Shown piece by piece: positions 35,278-45,914 of a stretch of DNA of 64,000 nucleotides. Source of the DNA: PSRF01 sp051000815. Lineage in GTDB: Bacteria; Acidobacteriota; Blastocatellia; Pyrinomonadales; Pyrinomonadaceae. The DNA is taken from assembly GCA_051000815.1 (NCBI GenBank), contig JBPCNX010000082.1:11697-75696 (forward strand). Direction: 5' to 3'. A model generated the notes under the pieces. It saw only the letters and a program-made list of their open reading frames with translations, made no database searches and had not been told where the DNA came from. The position numbers were made by a program, and so were the translations under genes. How positions within the stretch are numbered: the first letter of the stretch is position 1; the number at the start of each line of letters is the position of its first letter.

Positions 35278-35545
35278 AGCCTCGGCGCGCACGACTTTGG
35301 ATAGAGTCGGGCCTCGTCTGAGATCCAGTGGATTGAAACCACACGCCTTTCCCGCCAGCCTTTGAGTCGAGACCATCAAGCTCGCTCTCATCGTCACAAA
35401 AACTAGTTGAATCTTGGTTTGTAACGCATGTACTCTAAGCCATGCCTAGCCAATCCAATCTTCTCTTCAGTTCTTCTTGCAGCCCCCAAAAGATCCTCTT
35501 CGGTAATGCGATGTGAGCACCCTCCTGGCGGGATTACCTGATTAA

Positions 35546-36667
35546 ATGGGAATAAATGGCACCTTAACTACGATGAGCGTCCCCGATCTGCTCCAGTTTC
35601 TGGCGGCAGGAAGAAAGACCGGGACTCTCAAATTCGGGCGCGGCAAAGTTGTGAAGGAAATCTACTTTCACAACGGACTGATTGTCGGCGCCAATACGAA
35701 TGATCCCAAGGAGTACTTTGGTCAGGTCCTGATTCACTATGGCAAGCTTGATGAGGCGCAGCTCCAGGCGGCGATGGAGCTGCAGCGTAAATCCGGTGGC
35801 AAGTTGGGCGAGGTTCTGTCGAGTAAAGGTTTTCTCACCGAGGCCGAAGTGCTGGAGATCCTGCGCATCAGGACCCTCGACATCATTTATGATCTCTTCC
35901 TTTGGGAAGAGGCGCACTTCGAGTTTTTCGACAATGAAGCCTTGCCCGACGACATCATTCGCATCGAGGTTGTTCCTACCAACGTGATTATGGAAGGTAT
36001 TTATCGTATAGATGAGCTGGCTCGTTACCGTACCTTGATTCCCTCTGATCGCGCAGTGCTGGAACTGATTGCGGGCTGGACTTCGACTCTTACTCTGGGA
36101 AAAGAGATTAGGCAGATTCTTTACTTCCTTGAGAAGCGCATGTCAGTGGCGGAAATTTGCTACAACATGCATGCCTCCTCGTTTCATATCTATGCCCAAC
36201 TTTACGAACTTGTGAGCAAAGGCATAGCGCGAGTGACGGGTGAGGCCCCGGGCGCTGCCGACTCCGCCGCGGAGGCTGCCGATGTTCCTGAATCGACCAG
36301 CGAACTCTTGTGGCTGGCGCGCCGGGAATTGAAAGAGGACAACGCGGAGATGGCGCTCTCGCTGGTTCAACGAGTGTTGCAGCGCGAGCCCAAGAATGAC
36401 GACGCGCAGTTGCTGCTGGCCCAGGCGGAAGAGCGGTTTCTCAAACAGGTTTACTCCTCGCAGTTGGAGCCCTCGGCGGTGCCGAAAGTTTTGGTTCAAC
36501 CGGACAGTCTGACTCACGAGCAGATCAACCCGCAGGAGGGGTTTGTACTCTCGCGAATTAATGGTGAGTGGGATGTACAGTCGATTCTTTCGATCTGTCC
36601 TTTTCGCGAGGCGGACAGTTTGCGGATGATGAAGACCTTGCTCGACAAGAAGATTATTGGCCTCTAG
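35546..36667 (+). CDS. PATAN (DUF4388) domain protein with helical tail
   Basis: 373 residues. The N-terminal PATAN/DUF4388 domain begins MGINGTLTTMSVPDLLQFL and includes GTLKFGRGKVVKEIYFHNG. A segment resembling the N-terminal domain of type II/IV secretion ATPases follows (FGQVLIHYGKLDEAQLQAAMELQ, GGKLGEVLSSKGFLTEAEV). TPR-like helices lie at about residues 245-290, and a C-terminal winged-helix-like region ends the protein. PATAN proteins occur in signalling and gliding or pilus regulation in many bacteria; the exact role here is unknown. It is tail-to-tail with the PilZ gene. Confidence 0.82.
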   Translation: MGINGTLTTMSVPDLLQFLAAGRKTGTLKFGRGKVVKEIYFHNGLIVGANTNDPKEYFGQVLIHYGKLDEAQLQAAMELQRKSGGKLGEVLSSKGFLTEAEVLEILRIRTLDIIYDLFLWEEAHFEFFDNEALPDDIIRIEVVPTNVIMEGIYRIDELARYRTLIPSDRAVLELIAGWTSTLTLGKEIRQILYFLEKRMSVAEICYNMHASSFHIYAQLYELVSKGIARVTGEAPGAADSAAEAADVPESTSELLWLARRELKEDNAEMALSLVQRVLQREPKNDDAQLLLAQAEERFLKQVYSSQLEPSAVPKVLVQPDSLTHEQINPQEGFVLSRINGEWDVQSILSICPFREADSLRMMKTLLDKKIIGL

Positions 36668-36695
36668 CGCCGTTCACCGATGCTGAGTTCCTAAG

Positions 36696-37010
36696 TCATG
36701 CCAGTGCCCTTGCCTTAACCAACCATTCCAGCTTTTTCTGATCAGTCTCCGAAACGTTGGTAAAGCGGACGCCAAAGCCGCTGTGAGGATAGCTGTATAA
36801 AACTTCGCCCTGAATCTCGATTGAATCCTTTGCCGGCAACAACAGCTTAAACGTGACGATGTCGCCCACAGCCGCCTGACCGATGGTGTCAATGAAGCAT
36901 CCGCTGGTTGTCAGATCGCTGGTGCGCGCTTGATATTGAGTGTTGGCGCCCTCCCAAATGACTTCAATGATGGCCTGCACACGACCTTCTTTTCGACGCT
37001 CATCGTTCAT
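36696..37010 (-). CDS. PilZ-domain protein (c-di-GMP receptor)
   Basis: 104 residues, a single PilZ domain. RRKEGR provides the RxxxR motif, and DLTTSGCFIDT corresponds to the (D/N)xSxxG loop with one substitution. Beta strands follow, ending in GFGVRFTN. It would bind cyclic di-GMP in the cytosol. The ATG has AGGAG 6 nt upstream. It lies 54 nt downstream of the giant glucan synthase gene on the same strand, so it is probably co-transcribed and may link c-di-GMP to that enzyme. Confidence 0.88.
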   Translation of the reverse strand: MNDERRKEGRVQAIIEVIWEGANTQYQARTSDLTTSGCFIDTIGQAAVGDIVTFKLLLPAKDSIEIQGEVLYSYPHSGFGVRFTNVSETDQKKLEWLVKARALA

Positions 37011-37064
37011 AGATGCTCCTCTGGTCCTTTGTTGAGTTCTGGCGTTGCTGAGATGCGGAACTTA

Positions 37065-40000
37065 CTACTGACTACTGGCGGCCCTTTGCTGTTCGAGTTC
37101 TGATTCCCCTTTTGCAGGCATCTCGCCCAGCACGAGCCGCACAACGTGCGTGGCGCCATCATCGCTCAAAGTGATCTCGTTTCCGTCCAGATGACTGCCG
37201 TCAAATTCGAGACTCACTACACCGCGATGAATGGCCATGGGGTTCTCCACTTTGATGCGGTAGACAGTCTTGCCACGACGATAGGTAATTTCAAACTCAC
37301 GCCAACCGCGCGGAATGCAAGGATCGATTTGGAGTCGATCGCCGAGCAACTTGAAACCCAGGATTGATTCCAGACCGGCGCGATACATCCAGCTTGCGGA
37401 TCCCGTGTACCAGGTCCAACCGCCCCGTCCGGTGTGCGGAGGTACCGCGTAGACGTCCCCAACAGCTACATATGGCTCAACTTTGTACTTGTGCAGACCG
37501 GCGCGAGTTGATGCGTGGTTGATTGGGTTCAAAAGCGAGAACAGTTCGCCGGCACGATCTCCGTCTCCCAGCATGGCATAGGCGATCAGAGTCCAAATCG
37601 CGGCGTGGGTATATTGTCCCCCGTTCTCGCGCACTCCAGGCACATAACCCTTGATGTAACCGGGATCCAGACTACTCTTGTCGAAGGGAGGCGTAAAAAG
37701 AATCACTAACCCATCGCCGCGACGAATTAAGTATTCTTCAACGGCTGCCATGGCCCGCACTGCGCGATAGTTTTCCGCCGCGCCCGAGATGACCCCCCAC
37801 GACTGGACGATAGAATCGATCCGACATTCTTCATTCTGTACCGAGCCCAGCGGTGTGCCGTCGTCAAAGTAGGCACGCCTGTACCAGTCGCCGTCCCAGC
37901 CGTGTTCTTCGAGGGCCTTTTTCAAACTTTCCAGATGTTTAAGATAGCGTTCGGCTCGAACAGCTTCCTGTCGTTGTTCACAGAAGGGAGCGAAACTGGC
38001 AAGCGTGGTGTGCAGAAACCAACCTACCCAAACACTTTCTCCCTTGCCCAGTGGACCCACTCGGTTCATACCATCGTTCCAGTCTCCACCACCCATCAGC
38101 GGCAATCCATGGGGCCCAACGGCCAGACTGCGGTCAAGTGCCCGGGCACAGTGATCGAAGATCGTTCCACTCTCGGCTGAAACGACCGGTTGCATGTAGG
38201 TCTCATGTTCTTCCGAACCAAGCAGGGGCATTTCAAGAAAGGGGACCACTTCGTCGAGCACTAAAGCATCGCCCGTGACTTTGATGTAAAACGCAGTGAC
38301 AAACGGCAGCCACAGTAGATCGTCAGAGAACCGGGTGCGTACCCCCCGTCCGGTAGGGGGATGCCACCAATGCTGTACGTCACCTTCTTTGAATTGGTGC
38401 GCTGCTGCCCGGAGGATCTGTTGCCTGGCGATAGCGGGTCGGCTGTAAACAAGCGCCATCACGTCCTGCAACTGATCACGAAAGCCAAAAGCTCCTCCCG
38501 ACTGATAGAACGCGGAACGGGCCCAAACGCGACACGACAACGTTTGATACAACAGCCACCGATTCAGCATGGTATCCAGCGCTTTGTCAGGAGTTTTAAC
38601 TTCGACCGTACCGAGGAGTTCGTCCCAGTAAGAGAGCACTTCCTCAAACGCTTCATTAACGGCGCCAGGCTGATTGAATTGTTCGATCAATTCCTCAGCC
38701 TCCTGTCTTGATGCAGCTTCACCCAGTAGAAAAATGATTTCGTGAGCCTCACGCGGCGCAAGTTCAATCGTGGTTTGAAGCGCGGCACAAGGATCCAACC
38801 CAGCGCCATCGCGCCCGGAAAGATTGGCGCGCCGCAACGCCGCAGGCCGAGCTGGCGATCCATTTCGTCCGAGGAATTCCTTGCGATCGCAGGTGGCGCT
38901 CGTTACGGACCCATTGGTGGAAAGAAAAGCAACCCGTTCGGCAAACTCATTGTTGAAAGGATTGCGCGCAAAGATTCTTCCTGTGGCCGGGTCGATTTCG
39001 GTGATCACGTAAGGCGCTGAGTTACTGCGACTGAAACCAAGCACAAGTTCGTTATATTGCGTGATGGTCAACCGTCTCTTTCGGTCCGTGCGATTCCGCA
39101 AACGCAGCAGTGAAATCTTTACCGAACCCTTAAGCGGCGCGAACATGAGCAATTCCTGGGACAGGCCGTGACTCGTGTGTTCGAAGACGCTGTAACCCTG
39201 TCCATGGCGAATCGTATAGGGCTCGGCTTCGCGAATCGGAGAGGGCGTTGTTGACCACACTGTTCCCGTGTCTTCATCCCGCAAATAAATAATTTCGCCG
39301 GGGGGATCGGCTACTGCGTCGTTTGACCAGGGCGTTAGTCGATTTTCGCGACTGTTAACCGACCATGTATAGCCGGCGCCAGTTTCGCTGACCTGAAACC
39401 CAAACTCGCTTTCGTTGGCGATGACGTTGGCCCATGGAGCCGGCGTCCACTGATCGGCGCCGAGCACGATCACATACTCGCGGCCACCCTGATGGAACCC
39501 TCCGAGCCCGTTGAAGAAAGTAAGTTCCGGGAGCGCGACGGTCGGTTCCGGGTAAGTTTGGGACGGCAGACGGGGAATGAATGGCGGTGGCAGGGGCTCG
39601 TCAACTGCGTGCCGCTCAAGTTGATCCTCAAGCGGGCCGCGTTCAGTCACGATCACTACGCGCGCGACTGCATGAAGCAGAATGCGGTCCGCCTCCGGCA
39701 TAATGTCCGCACGTCTGAGGAAAATGCCGCCCGGTTTGTCCTGGAGCGCCTGCAGGCCGCTCGTGCGCAGCAGCATCTCCAACTCTCGATGCAATACCTG
39801 CATATAACCAGGCGGATGATCGTTGAGAATGACAAGGTCAATCTTCAGACCTTTATAATGTAGATACTCATGTCCTCGAAGGATTTTCCGCACCATCGGC
39901 AAATCCTCCAGCCGATTGGTGCGGACGAGAAGAATCGGCAAGTCGCCGCTGATGGCGTACGCCCAAAGACTCGATTGGGCCCTGGTGTTAAGGGCGAGCA

Positions 40001-43000
40001 CGTGCGGGCGGGGGCGTAGCGTGGGATCGGAGTAGAGTACACGTGCGGCGAGACGTTGAAAGAGATGAGCATCTTCGGAGTCCAGCGTCAGGTGGCTCAT
40101 TTCCACCTGAGCTTTTGTCCATGCGAGTCTCGATTCGCGTTCAAAAATGTTAGGGTCGTGATACTTGTCCGCGAGCATCATCGCCTGCTCCCGCGTCGTT
40201 GCGATGGCCGTGCTGAAAGAAACGCGTGCGGTTTGATTTGGTCTGATGCGGACCCGACGGCGAAGACTGAAAACGGGATCGAGCACAGCCCCCACTGTGT
40301 TAGACAGGGGTCGTTCTTCCATCACCGCCAGGGGATCAGCAGGTGTATGACCGCGACCGAGGAAGCGCCCGCGATCAGTTTCGTATTGCACAGCTCCCAG
40401 CGTTTCGCCTTCCGCCACCACCGCGTGAACAGCCCAGACGGGCTCGTCTTCCTTTGCGCGTTGCCGCCGATGGGCCAGAAGCGCGTTCTCGGCTGCGAAG
40501 AATTCGGTCTCAATGAAGAGGTTGCTGAACGCCGGATGGGCTGCGTCAGCCTGCGGGGGCGCGAGGACGATTTCGGCATAACTCGTCAACTCAATTTCCC
40601 GTGTGCGTAGTGAATTGTTCGTGATTGACAGGCGGCGCACCTCCGCATTGTCTTCGGCAGAAACTACGACTTCCATATGTGTAATGATGCCGGCATCGCT
40701 GCGCCAGAAATCGGCCTTGTCTTCCGAAAACAAGACTTCGTAAGACTGCGGTCGCCGTTGTACCGGTTGATGTCCTGCAGACCAGACACTGCCACTGCGC
40801 ACATCGCGCAGGTAGATAAACGCACCCCAGTGATCTCGCGTCACATCTTCTCGCCAGCGAGTGACAGCATTACGTCCGCAGGCCGAGTATCCGGAGCCCG
40901 CTGTAGTAATCATCAGGTGATAGGTGCCGTTTGAGAGTAACTGCGTGCGTGGTGTTTCGAGGTCGGGCGTGGTGTAAGAACGCGTGGCCATGCCCGTCTC
41001 GGTTTTGACTACACGTCCGGATAGCACTTCTTCCGCGCGTGGATGAGCAGCGACCACGCCGGTAGGAATCCGTTCCTGCAGCAAAAGCTCCGTCGCCTGA
41101 ACCAGCGGATCGGCGTGAAAGCGCTGTTCCATGAGTCCGTTGTGGAGGGCATTGTTGAGAGCAACCAGACTCATTCCCTGATGGTGAGTCATCAGGGCGC
41201 GAATCAGGACGCGCTTTTGATTTTGCGGCAGACGCTCCTTGGTGTAGTCGAGCGCTTCGTAGAAACCCATGCCGCTTAGCGCACCTTCTTTCTCGAGGAG
41301 CCGCAAGTTGCTTATCGCCGCTCGGGGTCGAACCATGGCTGCGAGAAAAGTGGCATATGGAGTGATTACCAGGTCCTCGATTAGGCCACGCTTCAGCCCC
41401 AGACCCGGCACACCAAACGGCCCATACTGGTAATTCAGTTGGAGATCGCGGACATTGTAAGCAGATTCAGAAATTCCCCAGGGCACGCCCCGCTCTCGTC
41501 CATATTCGATCTGCCTGGCAACCACCGCCTGATAACTTTGATCGAGCAGCGTCCCTTCGTAGCTGCGCGTCACCAATAGCGGCATCAGGTACTCGAACAT
41601 GGTGCCGGTCCAGGAGATCAGGGCCTGGCTGCCGTTAACGGAAGTAAGTTGCCGCCCCATCCGAAACCAATGCTCCTGAGGAACGTCGCCCTTGGCGATT
41701 GCCACAAAGCTGGCCAGGCGTGCTTCTGAGGCCAGCAGATCGTAATAGGAGTTGTCAGGTCTCAGATCAGTGACGTTGTAGCCGATGGTGAACAGTTTCC
41801 GCTCCGCATCGAATAGAAAGCGAAAGTCCATCTCCTCAAAGATTTGTTCACACCGTTGCGCTAACTGGCTTAGACCGGACAAGAACTCTCGCGCGGCGCC
41901 GGCAGCGTCTTCAAGTGTTGTGGTCAACGAGGCGATCCTGTCGGAACTTGCGTCGCCATCCCCCTCTCCTTGTGGCGGCGTTTCGGAAGTGATCCCTTGC
42001 AGGGCTGCAAGTTGAACTAGAGCCGAATCGAGAAGTTCGGGAATCTCCGTCAGGGCAGGTACGGCCGTCAGGGGTTCGAAAATCTCGTTCAATCGAGATG
42101 CGAACTCGGGTGCGACATCCTTTAATAGGGTGTCACCCGAAAGAGCCGACACCCATGGAGCTAGCGTATGCAGATCGGTTTTGAATGACTGAACCTGGCG
42201 AGAAAAAGCGCCCACCCACCAGCCTAACTCCTTGAAGTTTTCCGCGCCGTGCTCATGGGAGAGCGCACCCACAATGTCGTCAATTACTGCCGCGTGATCT
42301 TCGAGGGATTCAAAGAATGGGACCCATGGGGCCAAATACTCGGCCGGCTCGGAAGCCAGCAGCTCCTGGCAGGCCAAAATCTCATCGTGTAGTTGCCGAA
42401 CAGTGATGATTTCGGTTCGCTGACGGCTGCTGCCAATGCGCGCGGCTTCGAGGCTAATTGCCTGCAGCGTATCTCCCAATCCCAGAAGTACACGAGGCCC
42501 GAGGAGTTTAGCGTCAGGAATCTCAATGCAAGCCTGTTTCAAAGCGATGAGATGACCGGCAAGATTGCCGCTGTCAACTGTCGAGATGTACTGCGGGATA
42601 AGTGGCTGAAGGGTTTTCGTGTCGTGCCAGTTCAACAGGTGGCCATGCGACTTGCTGAGCTTGTCGAGAGTGGCGAAAGTCGGCTTCTGCCGTGCCACAA
42701 ATTCGAGCGACCCGATATAGCCGAAGTCGTGTGCTGTGAGAGTGGAGAGCAGCAGCATGCTGATGTTTGTCGGCGATGTGCGGTGCGCCACCATCGGTTT
42801 GGGGTCTTCCTGAAAGTTGTCCGGCGGCAGCCAGTTGTCTTCTGTCCCAACGAACGTCTCGAAGAAACGCCAGGTAAGCCGCGCAACGAGCCGGGCAAAC
42901 TGAAGATCTTCTCCAGTCATGATTCGAAGCGGCGTTGTTGTTCGCCGGCTCACCCAATAAGCAACGAGGGGAGCCGATGCCCAGGCGACCAAAAACGGCG

Positions 43001-45914
43001 CCATGACAGGCAGCGATGCCGGTCGCACAATCAGCGTCGCGACTGCGACCAAAATTACGAGTACTTCGGCAGGCAACATGAACCAAAAGAACTCTACGAA
43101 ATCGTGACGCGCCGTGCTTTCCGCCTGGGCCGCAGTTACCCATTCGAGTAGTTTCCGATGCGAGATTAGTTTTCGGTAAAGCGTCCGAATGATCGCGTCG
43201 CACATCAGGTAAGCTTGATGCGGCAGCAATAGGAGCGATAACGCCACCTGGGCAGTATTGGTTCGGATATCACCCCAGACACTCCAGAAGTGGCTGGTCC
43301 AGGGAATTCCGCGTGGATGGATCAAGAGACTTGTTGTGACATGGAGATAGACGGGAAAGGCGAGTGCCAGGATCACGAACAGAGACCACATCAACGTAGA
43401 ACCGGGAAACAGGAGCCAGGCTGCGAGCAGCCACAACAGTAATGAGGGAGCTACGAGGCTGCGTCGTAAGTTATCGAGAATTTTCCAACGCGAGATGATG
43501 GGCAAGGTATTGCGAACCTTACGTCCGTGTGCGTCTGGCACGCGAGGTAAAAGCCAGCGGCTGATCTGCCAGTCGCCGCGTGTCCAGCGATGCTGCCGTT
43601 TCGCGTAAGTGTCGTAGTGGGCCGGATAGTCATCGAGCAGTTCAATATCGGTGATCAGCGCTGCTCGGGCGAAAAGCGATTCGAAGAGATCGTGACTCAA
43701 GAGCGAATTTTCGGGGACGCGATCCCCAAGCGCCGCTTCGAAGGCGTCTACGTCGTAGAGACCCTTGCCGGTATAGTTTCCTTCGCCGAAGAGATCCTGG
43801 TAAACATCGGAAACCGCGGTTGTGTAGGGATCGATTCCAGTATTGCCGGAGAAGATGCGGGCGAATCGTGAACGGGAGGCACTCTCAAGGGAGATGCTTA
43901 CGCGGGGTTGCAAAATCCCATAACCCTTCGTGACGCGATTAACAGAAGCATCCAGCTGAGGCCGGTTGAGCGGATGAATGGCCGTGCCCACAAGTTTTCG
44001 CGCTACATCACGTGGCAGTTGCGTATCTGAATCCAGCGTTATCACAAAGCGCACGGCAGCCAGCAGGGCATTGTGCGCCGTCTGCACGATAAAACTGGTG
44101 TCGCGAGCGCCACGAAGAATCCGGTTAAACTCGTGGAGCTTTCCTCGTTTGCGTTCCCAACCCATCCAGCGGCCTTCGCCCGGGTTCCAGCGTCGCTGTC
44201 GATGAAACAAATGGAAAGTTTGTGTAGTGCCATTGCCATACTGCTTGTTGAGTTCGGCAATGCCGGTGAGTGCGGCAGTAAGCAGTGCCTCATCCTCCGG
44301 CATTTCTTCGGCGGCGGCATCCGCGAAGTCGCTCAACAGCGCAAAGTGCAGATGCTGATCCTGATTGGCAAGGTAGTGGACTTCCAGTTTTCCCAGTAAC
44401 TCACGAACGCTTTCCTCGCTGGAAACTATAGTCGGGATGACGACCATGGTTTTCCCCGCCGCTCCGATTCCGTCAACAGTATTCATTCGCGGCAACAGGC
44501 GAGGTTGGAACAGGTGCGTAACGTCCCAGTTCAAGATGCTCAAGGCGATGTCACTCGCCGGAATCAAAGCCAGCAATATCGTCGCCACCAGCAGTGCCGC
44601 GTCCGCACCCGCCTGGTACATTCCCAGCAAAAGCGTCGCGACGATTAAGGTTGTCAGGAGTGAAAGTGTGCCGAGATAGGCAAGAGTCGGATGTTGGTAG
44701 CACCAGCGCCGCAATCTCTCTCCCAGTCGAGGACGGTAGCCGAATGCCGCTTCCAACTGCGAAAGCCCTGCGTCAATTAGATAATATCCGACGTGCGATC
44801 TGCGCGTGCTCGTACCAGAATTGACTGCGCTTTGAGCCGCCAGCTCTACGGCGGCTTTCGCAATTTTCAATTCCGAGATCTCCGTTCGCTTGCTGATTCG
44901 TTCGACCACGTGACGATAGCGATCCCGTGAGGCGAACTCCATCTTTGCGTAAGCATCTGCCGGATCTCCACTCAGCAACGGATCCACCAGGCTCACGCTT
45001 TCGAAAAAGTCTCGCCAATCCAGAGTCGAGAGCAACCGCATGCTGGTAATGATGTTGCCCACCGTCACCTGAGTAGCGGCTTGTCGCTGATGCTCAGCAT
45101 GAATTATCTGCTCAAGACTCTCTTTTTGACGGGCCGCCTGCTGCTCCAGCCACTCCATTACCTGCATCACTGCGGGATCCTGTTCCCGCAGTCTTTGAAC
45201 AAGTTGCACAACAAAGGCGTGGGGAATCGGCTCGCGCTTGGCGAAACGATCTGTTACCAGCGGCAGTAATGCAGTTGGTTGGCGAGCGGCAGTTTCAAGG
45301 AGTTTGTCGGCAAGCTTATCAGCTTGCTCCCGTTCTTCGCGGCCACGCAGGATCAGGTCGGCAAGTCGCCGCAAATTCTCTACCAAAGCAAGACGCAGGG
45401 TGATAGCAACCGCCCAGAGCTCGCCAATCGACAAAGGCGCCACCGTCTGGTAGGCGGCGATGAAACGGCGAAGGGTGTTGGTATCAAGACGACTATCGGT
45501 ATGCGCGATTAGCGCGAGCGCGAGCGCATAGATCCGGGGATGATCTTTCAGTTTGCCGTCGGCAAGCTTGGGCAACTCTCGATAGTAGCTGTTAGGAAGG
45601 TCTTCCCTAATCTCTCGCAGTTGTTCCTCGATGATGTGGAAGTTGTCTACCAGCCATTCCGCGGCCGGGGATAGTGAGTGGCCGGCGCGGATTGCTTCCA
45701 CAAGAGTTTGATACGCGAATACGAGTCTGCGGCCATTGTCTTCGACGCGAGGTAGCAGCCGGGCGCGACCCCGTTTCCGCACGATTCTGTGTTCTCTCGC
45801 CAGAACCTGGGCATACTGTTCCAACCGCTCGACACTAAACAACTCCTCACGGATTGGCTGTTCGTCGCCGGGGTTTAGATACTTTCCTGTCAGTGATGCC
45901 AAGAACTCAGCCAT
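37065..45914 (-). CDS. ndvB: cyclic beta-glucan synthase, NdvB/ChvB family
   Basis: A single open frame of 2949 residues. Domains in order: a helical N-terminal region; membrane helices near residues 400-450; a GT84 glycosyltransferase domain with DSDTQL (about 628) and QHRWTRGDWQ (about 778, the QxxRW motif); further membrane helices to about 1000; a glucoamylase-like region near 1300-1500; two carbohydrate-binding repeats (GYTWSVNSRENRLTPW type); and a C-terminal GH94 phosphorylase-like domain with GGGDWNDGMNRVG (about 2613) bearing the catalytic Asp. By family it polymerises UDP-glucose into beta-1,2-glucan and cyclises it for export to the periplasm. Length is close to ChvB/NdvB. It is divergent from a diguanylate cyclase and followed by PilZ. 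Confidence 0.92.
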   Translation of the reverse strand: MAEFLASLTGKYLNPGDEQPIREELFSVERLEQYAQVLAREHRIVRKRGRARLLPRVEDNGRRLVFAYQTLVEAIRAGHSLSPAAEWLVDNFHIIEEQLREIREDLPNSYYRELPKLADGKLKDHPRIYALALALIAHTDSRLDTNTLRRFIAAYQTVAPLSIGELWAVAITLRLALVENLRRLADLILRGREEREQADKLADKLLETAARQPTALLPLVTDRFAKREPIPHAFVVQLVQRLREQDPAVMQVMEWLEQQAARQKESLEQIIHAEHQRQAATQVTVGNIITSMRLLSTLDWRDFFESVSLVDPLLSGDPADAYAKMEFASRDRYRHVVERISKRTEISELKIAKAAVELAAQSAVNSGTSTRRSHVGYYLIDAGLSQLEAAFGYRPRLGERLRRWCYQHPTLAYLGTLSLLTTLIVATLLLGMYQAGADAALLVATILLALIPASDIALSILNWDVTHLFQPRLLPRMNTVDGIGAAGKTMVVIPTIVSSEESVRELLGKLEVHYLANQDQHLHFALLSDFADAAAEEMPEDEALLTAALTGIAELNKQYGNGTTQTFHLFHRQRRWNPGEGRWMGWERKRGKLHEFNRILRGARDTSFIVQTAHNALLAAVRFVITLDSDTQLPRDVARKLVGTAIHPLNRPQLDASVNRVTKGYGILQPRVSISLESASRSRFARIFSGNTGIDPYTTAVSDVYQDLFGEGNYTGKGLYDVDAFEAALGDRVPENSLLSHDLFESLFARAALITDIELLDDYPAHYDTYAKRQHRWTRGDWQISRWLLPRVPDAHGRKVRNTLPIISRWKILDNLRRSLVAPSLLLWLLAAWLLFPGSTLMWSLFVILALAFPVYLHVTTSLLIHPRGIPWTSHFWSVWGDIRTNTAQVALSLLLLPHQAYLMCDAIIRTLYRKLISHRKLLEWVTAAQAESTARHDFVEFFWFMLPAEVLVILVAVATLIVRPASLPVMAPFLVAWASAPLVAYWVSRRTTTPLRIMTGEDLQFARLVARLTWRFFETFVGTEDNWLPPDNFQEDPKPMVAHRTSPTNISMLLLSTLTAHDFGYIGSLEFVARQKPTFATLDKLSKSHGHLLNWHDTKTLQPLIPQYISTVDSGNLAGHLIALKQACIEIPDAKLLGPRVLLGLGDTLQAISLEAARIGSSRQRTEIITVRQLHDEILACQELLASEPAEYLAPWVPFFESLEDHAAVIDDIVGALSHEHGAENFKELGWWVGAFSRQVQSFKTDLHTLAPWVSALSGDTLLKDVAPEFASRLNEIFEPLTAVPALTEIPELLDSALVQLAALQGITSETPPQGEGDGDASSDRIASLTTTLEDAAGAAREFLSGLSQLAQRCEQIFEEMDFRFLFDAERKLFTIGYNVTDLRPDNSYYDLLASEARLASFVAIAKGDVPQEHWFRMGRQLTSVNGSQALISWTGTMFEYLMPLLVTRSYEGTLLDQSYQAVVARQIEYGRERGVPWGISESAYNVRDLQLNYQYGPFGVPGLGLKRGLIEDLVITPYATFLAAMVRPRAAISNLRLLEKEGALSGMGFYEALDYTKERLPQNQKRVLIRALMTHHQGMSLVALNNALHNGLMEQRFHADPLVQATELLLQERIPTGVVAAHPRAEEVLSGRVVKTETGMATRSYTTPDLETPRTQLLSNGTYHLMITTAGSGYSACGRNAVTRWREDVTRDHWGAFIYLRDVRSGSVWSAGHQPVQRRPQSYEVLFSEDKADFWRSDAGIITHMEVVVSAEDNAEVRRLSITNNSLRTREIELTSYAEIVLAPPQADAAHPAFSNLFIETEFFAAENALLAHRRQRAKEDEPVWAVHAVVAEGETLGAVQYETDRGRFLGRGHTPADPLAVMEERPLSNTVGAVLDPVFSLRRRVRIRPNQTARVSFSTAIATTREQAMMLADKYHDPNIFERESRLAWTKAQVEMSHLTLDSEDAHLFQRLAARVLYSDPTLRPRPHVLALNTRAQSSLWAYAISGDLPILLVRTNRLEDLPMVRKILRGHEYLHYKGLKIDLVILNDHPPGYMQVLHRELEMLLRTSGLQALQDKPGGIFLRRADIMPEADRILLHAVARVVIVTERGPLEDQLERHAVDEPLPPPFIPRLPSQTYPEPTVALPELTFFNGLGGFHQGGREYVIVLGADQWTPAPWANVIANESEFGFQVSETGAGYTWSVNSRENRLTPWSNDAVADPPGEIIYLRDEDTGTVWSTTPSPIREAEPYTIRHGQGYSVFEHTSHGLSQELLMFAPLKGSVKISLLRLRNRTDRKRRLTITQYNELVLGFSRSNSAPYVITEIDPATGRIFARNPFNNEFAERVAFLSTNGSVTSATCDRKEFLGRNGSPARPAALRRANLSGRDGAGLDPCAALQTTIELAPREAHEIIFLLGEAASRQEAEELIEQFNQPGAVNEAFEEVLSYWDELLGTVEVKTPDKALDTMLNRWLLYQTLSCRVWARSAFYQSGGAFGFRDQLQDVMALVYSRPAIARQQILRAAAHQFKEGDVQHWWHPPTGRGVRTRFSDDLLWLPFVTAFYIKVTGDALVLDEVVPFLEMPLLGSEEHETYMQPVVSAESGTIFDHCARALDRSLAVGPHGLPLMGGGDWNDGMNRVGPLGKGESVWVGWFLHTTLASFAPFCEQRQEAVRAERYLKHLESLKKALEEHGWDGDWYRRAYFDDGTPLGSVQNEECRIDSIVQSWGVISGAAENYRAVRAMAAVEEYLIRRGDGLVILFTPPFDKSSLDPGYIKGYVPGVRENGGQYTHAAIWTLIAYAMLGDGDRAGELFSLLNPINHASTRAGLHKYKVEPYVAVGDVYAVPPHTGRGGWTWYTGSASWMYRAGLESILGFKLLGDRLQIDPCIPRGWREFEITYRRGKTVYRIKVENPMAIHRGVVSLEFDGSHLDGNEITLSDDGATHVVRLVLGEMPAKGESELEQQRAASSQ

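Larger units (their letters stand above)
35058..35545. other. 488-nt intergenic region holding a candidate RNA
   Basis: The left half contains the candidate structured RNA at about 35115-35277. The right half (35278-35545) shows no ORF. It ends in a leader to the PATAN-domain gene, with CCTCCTGGCGGG-type GC-rich sequence shortly before the ATG. Confidence 0.5.

Noticed and set aside
42393..43203. 252- and 209-residue frames within the glucan synthase gene
   Set aside because: They overlap the strongly supported 2949-residue frame (one antisense, one same strand) and show no family-like sequence.
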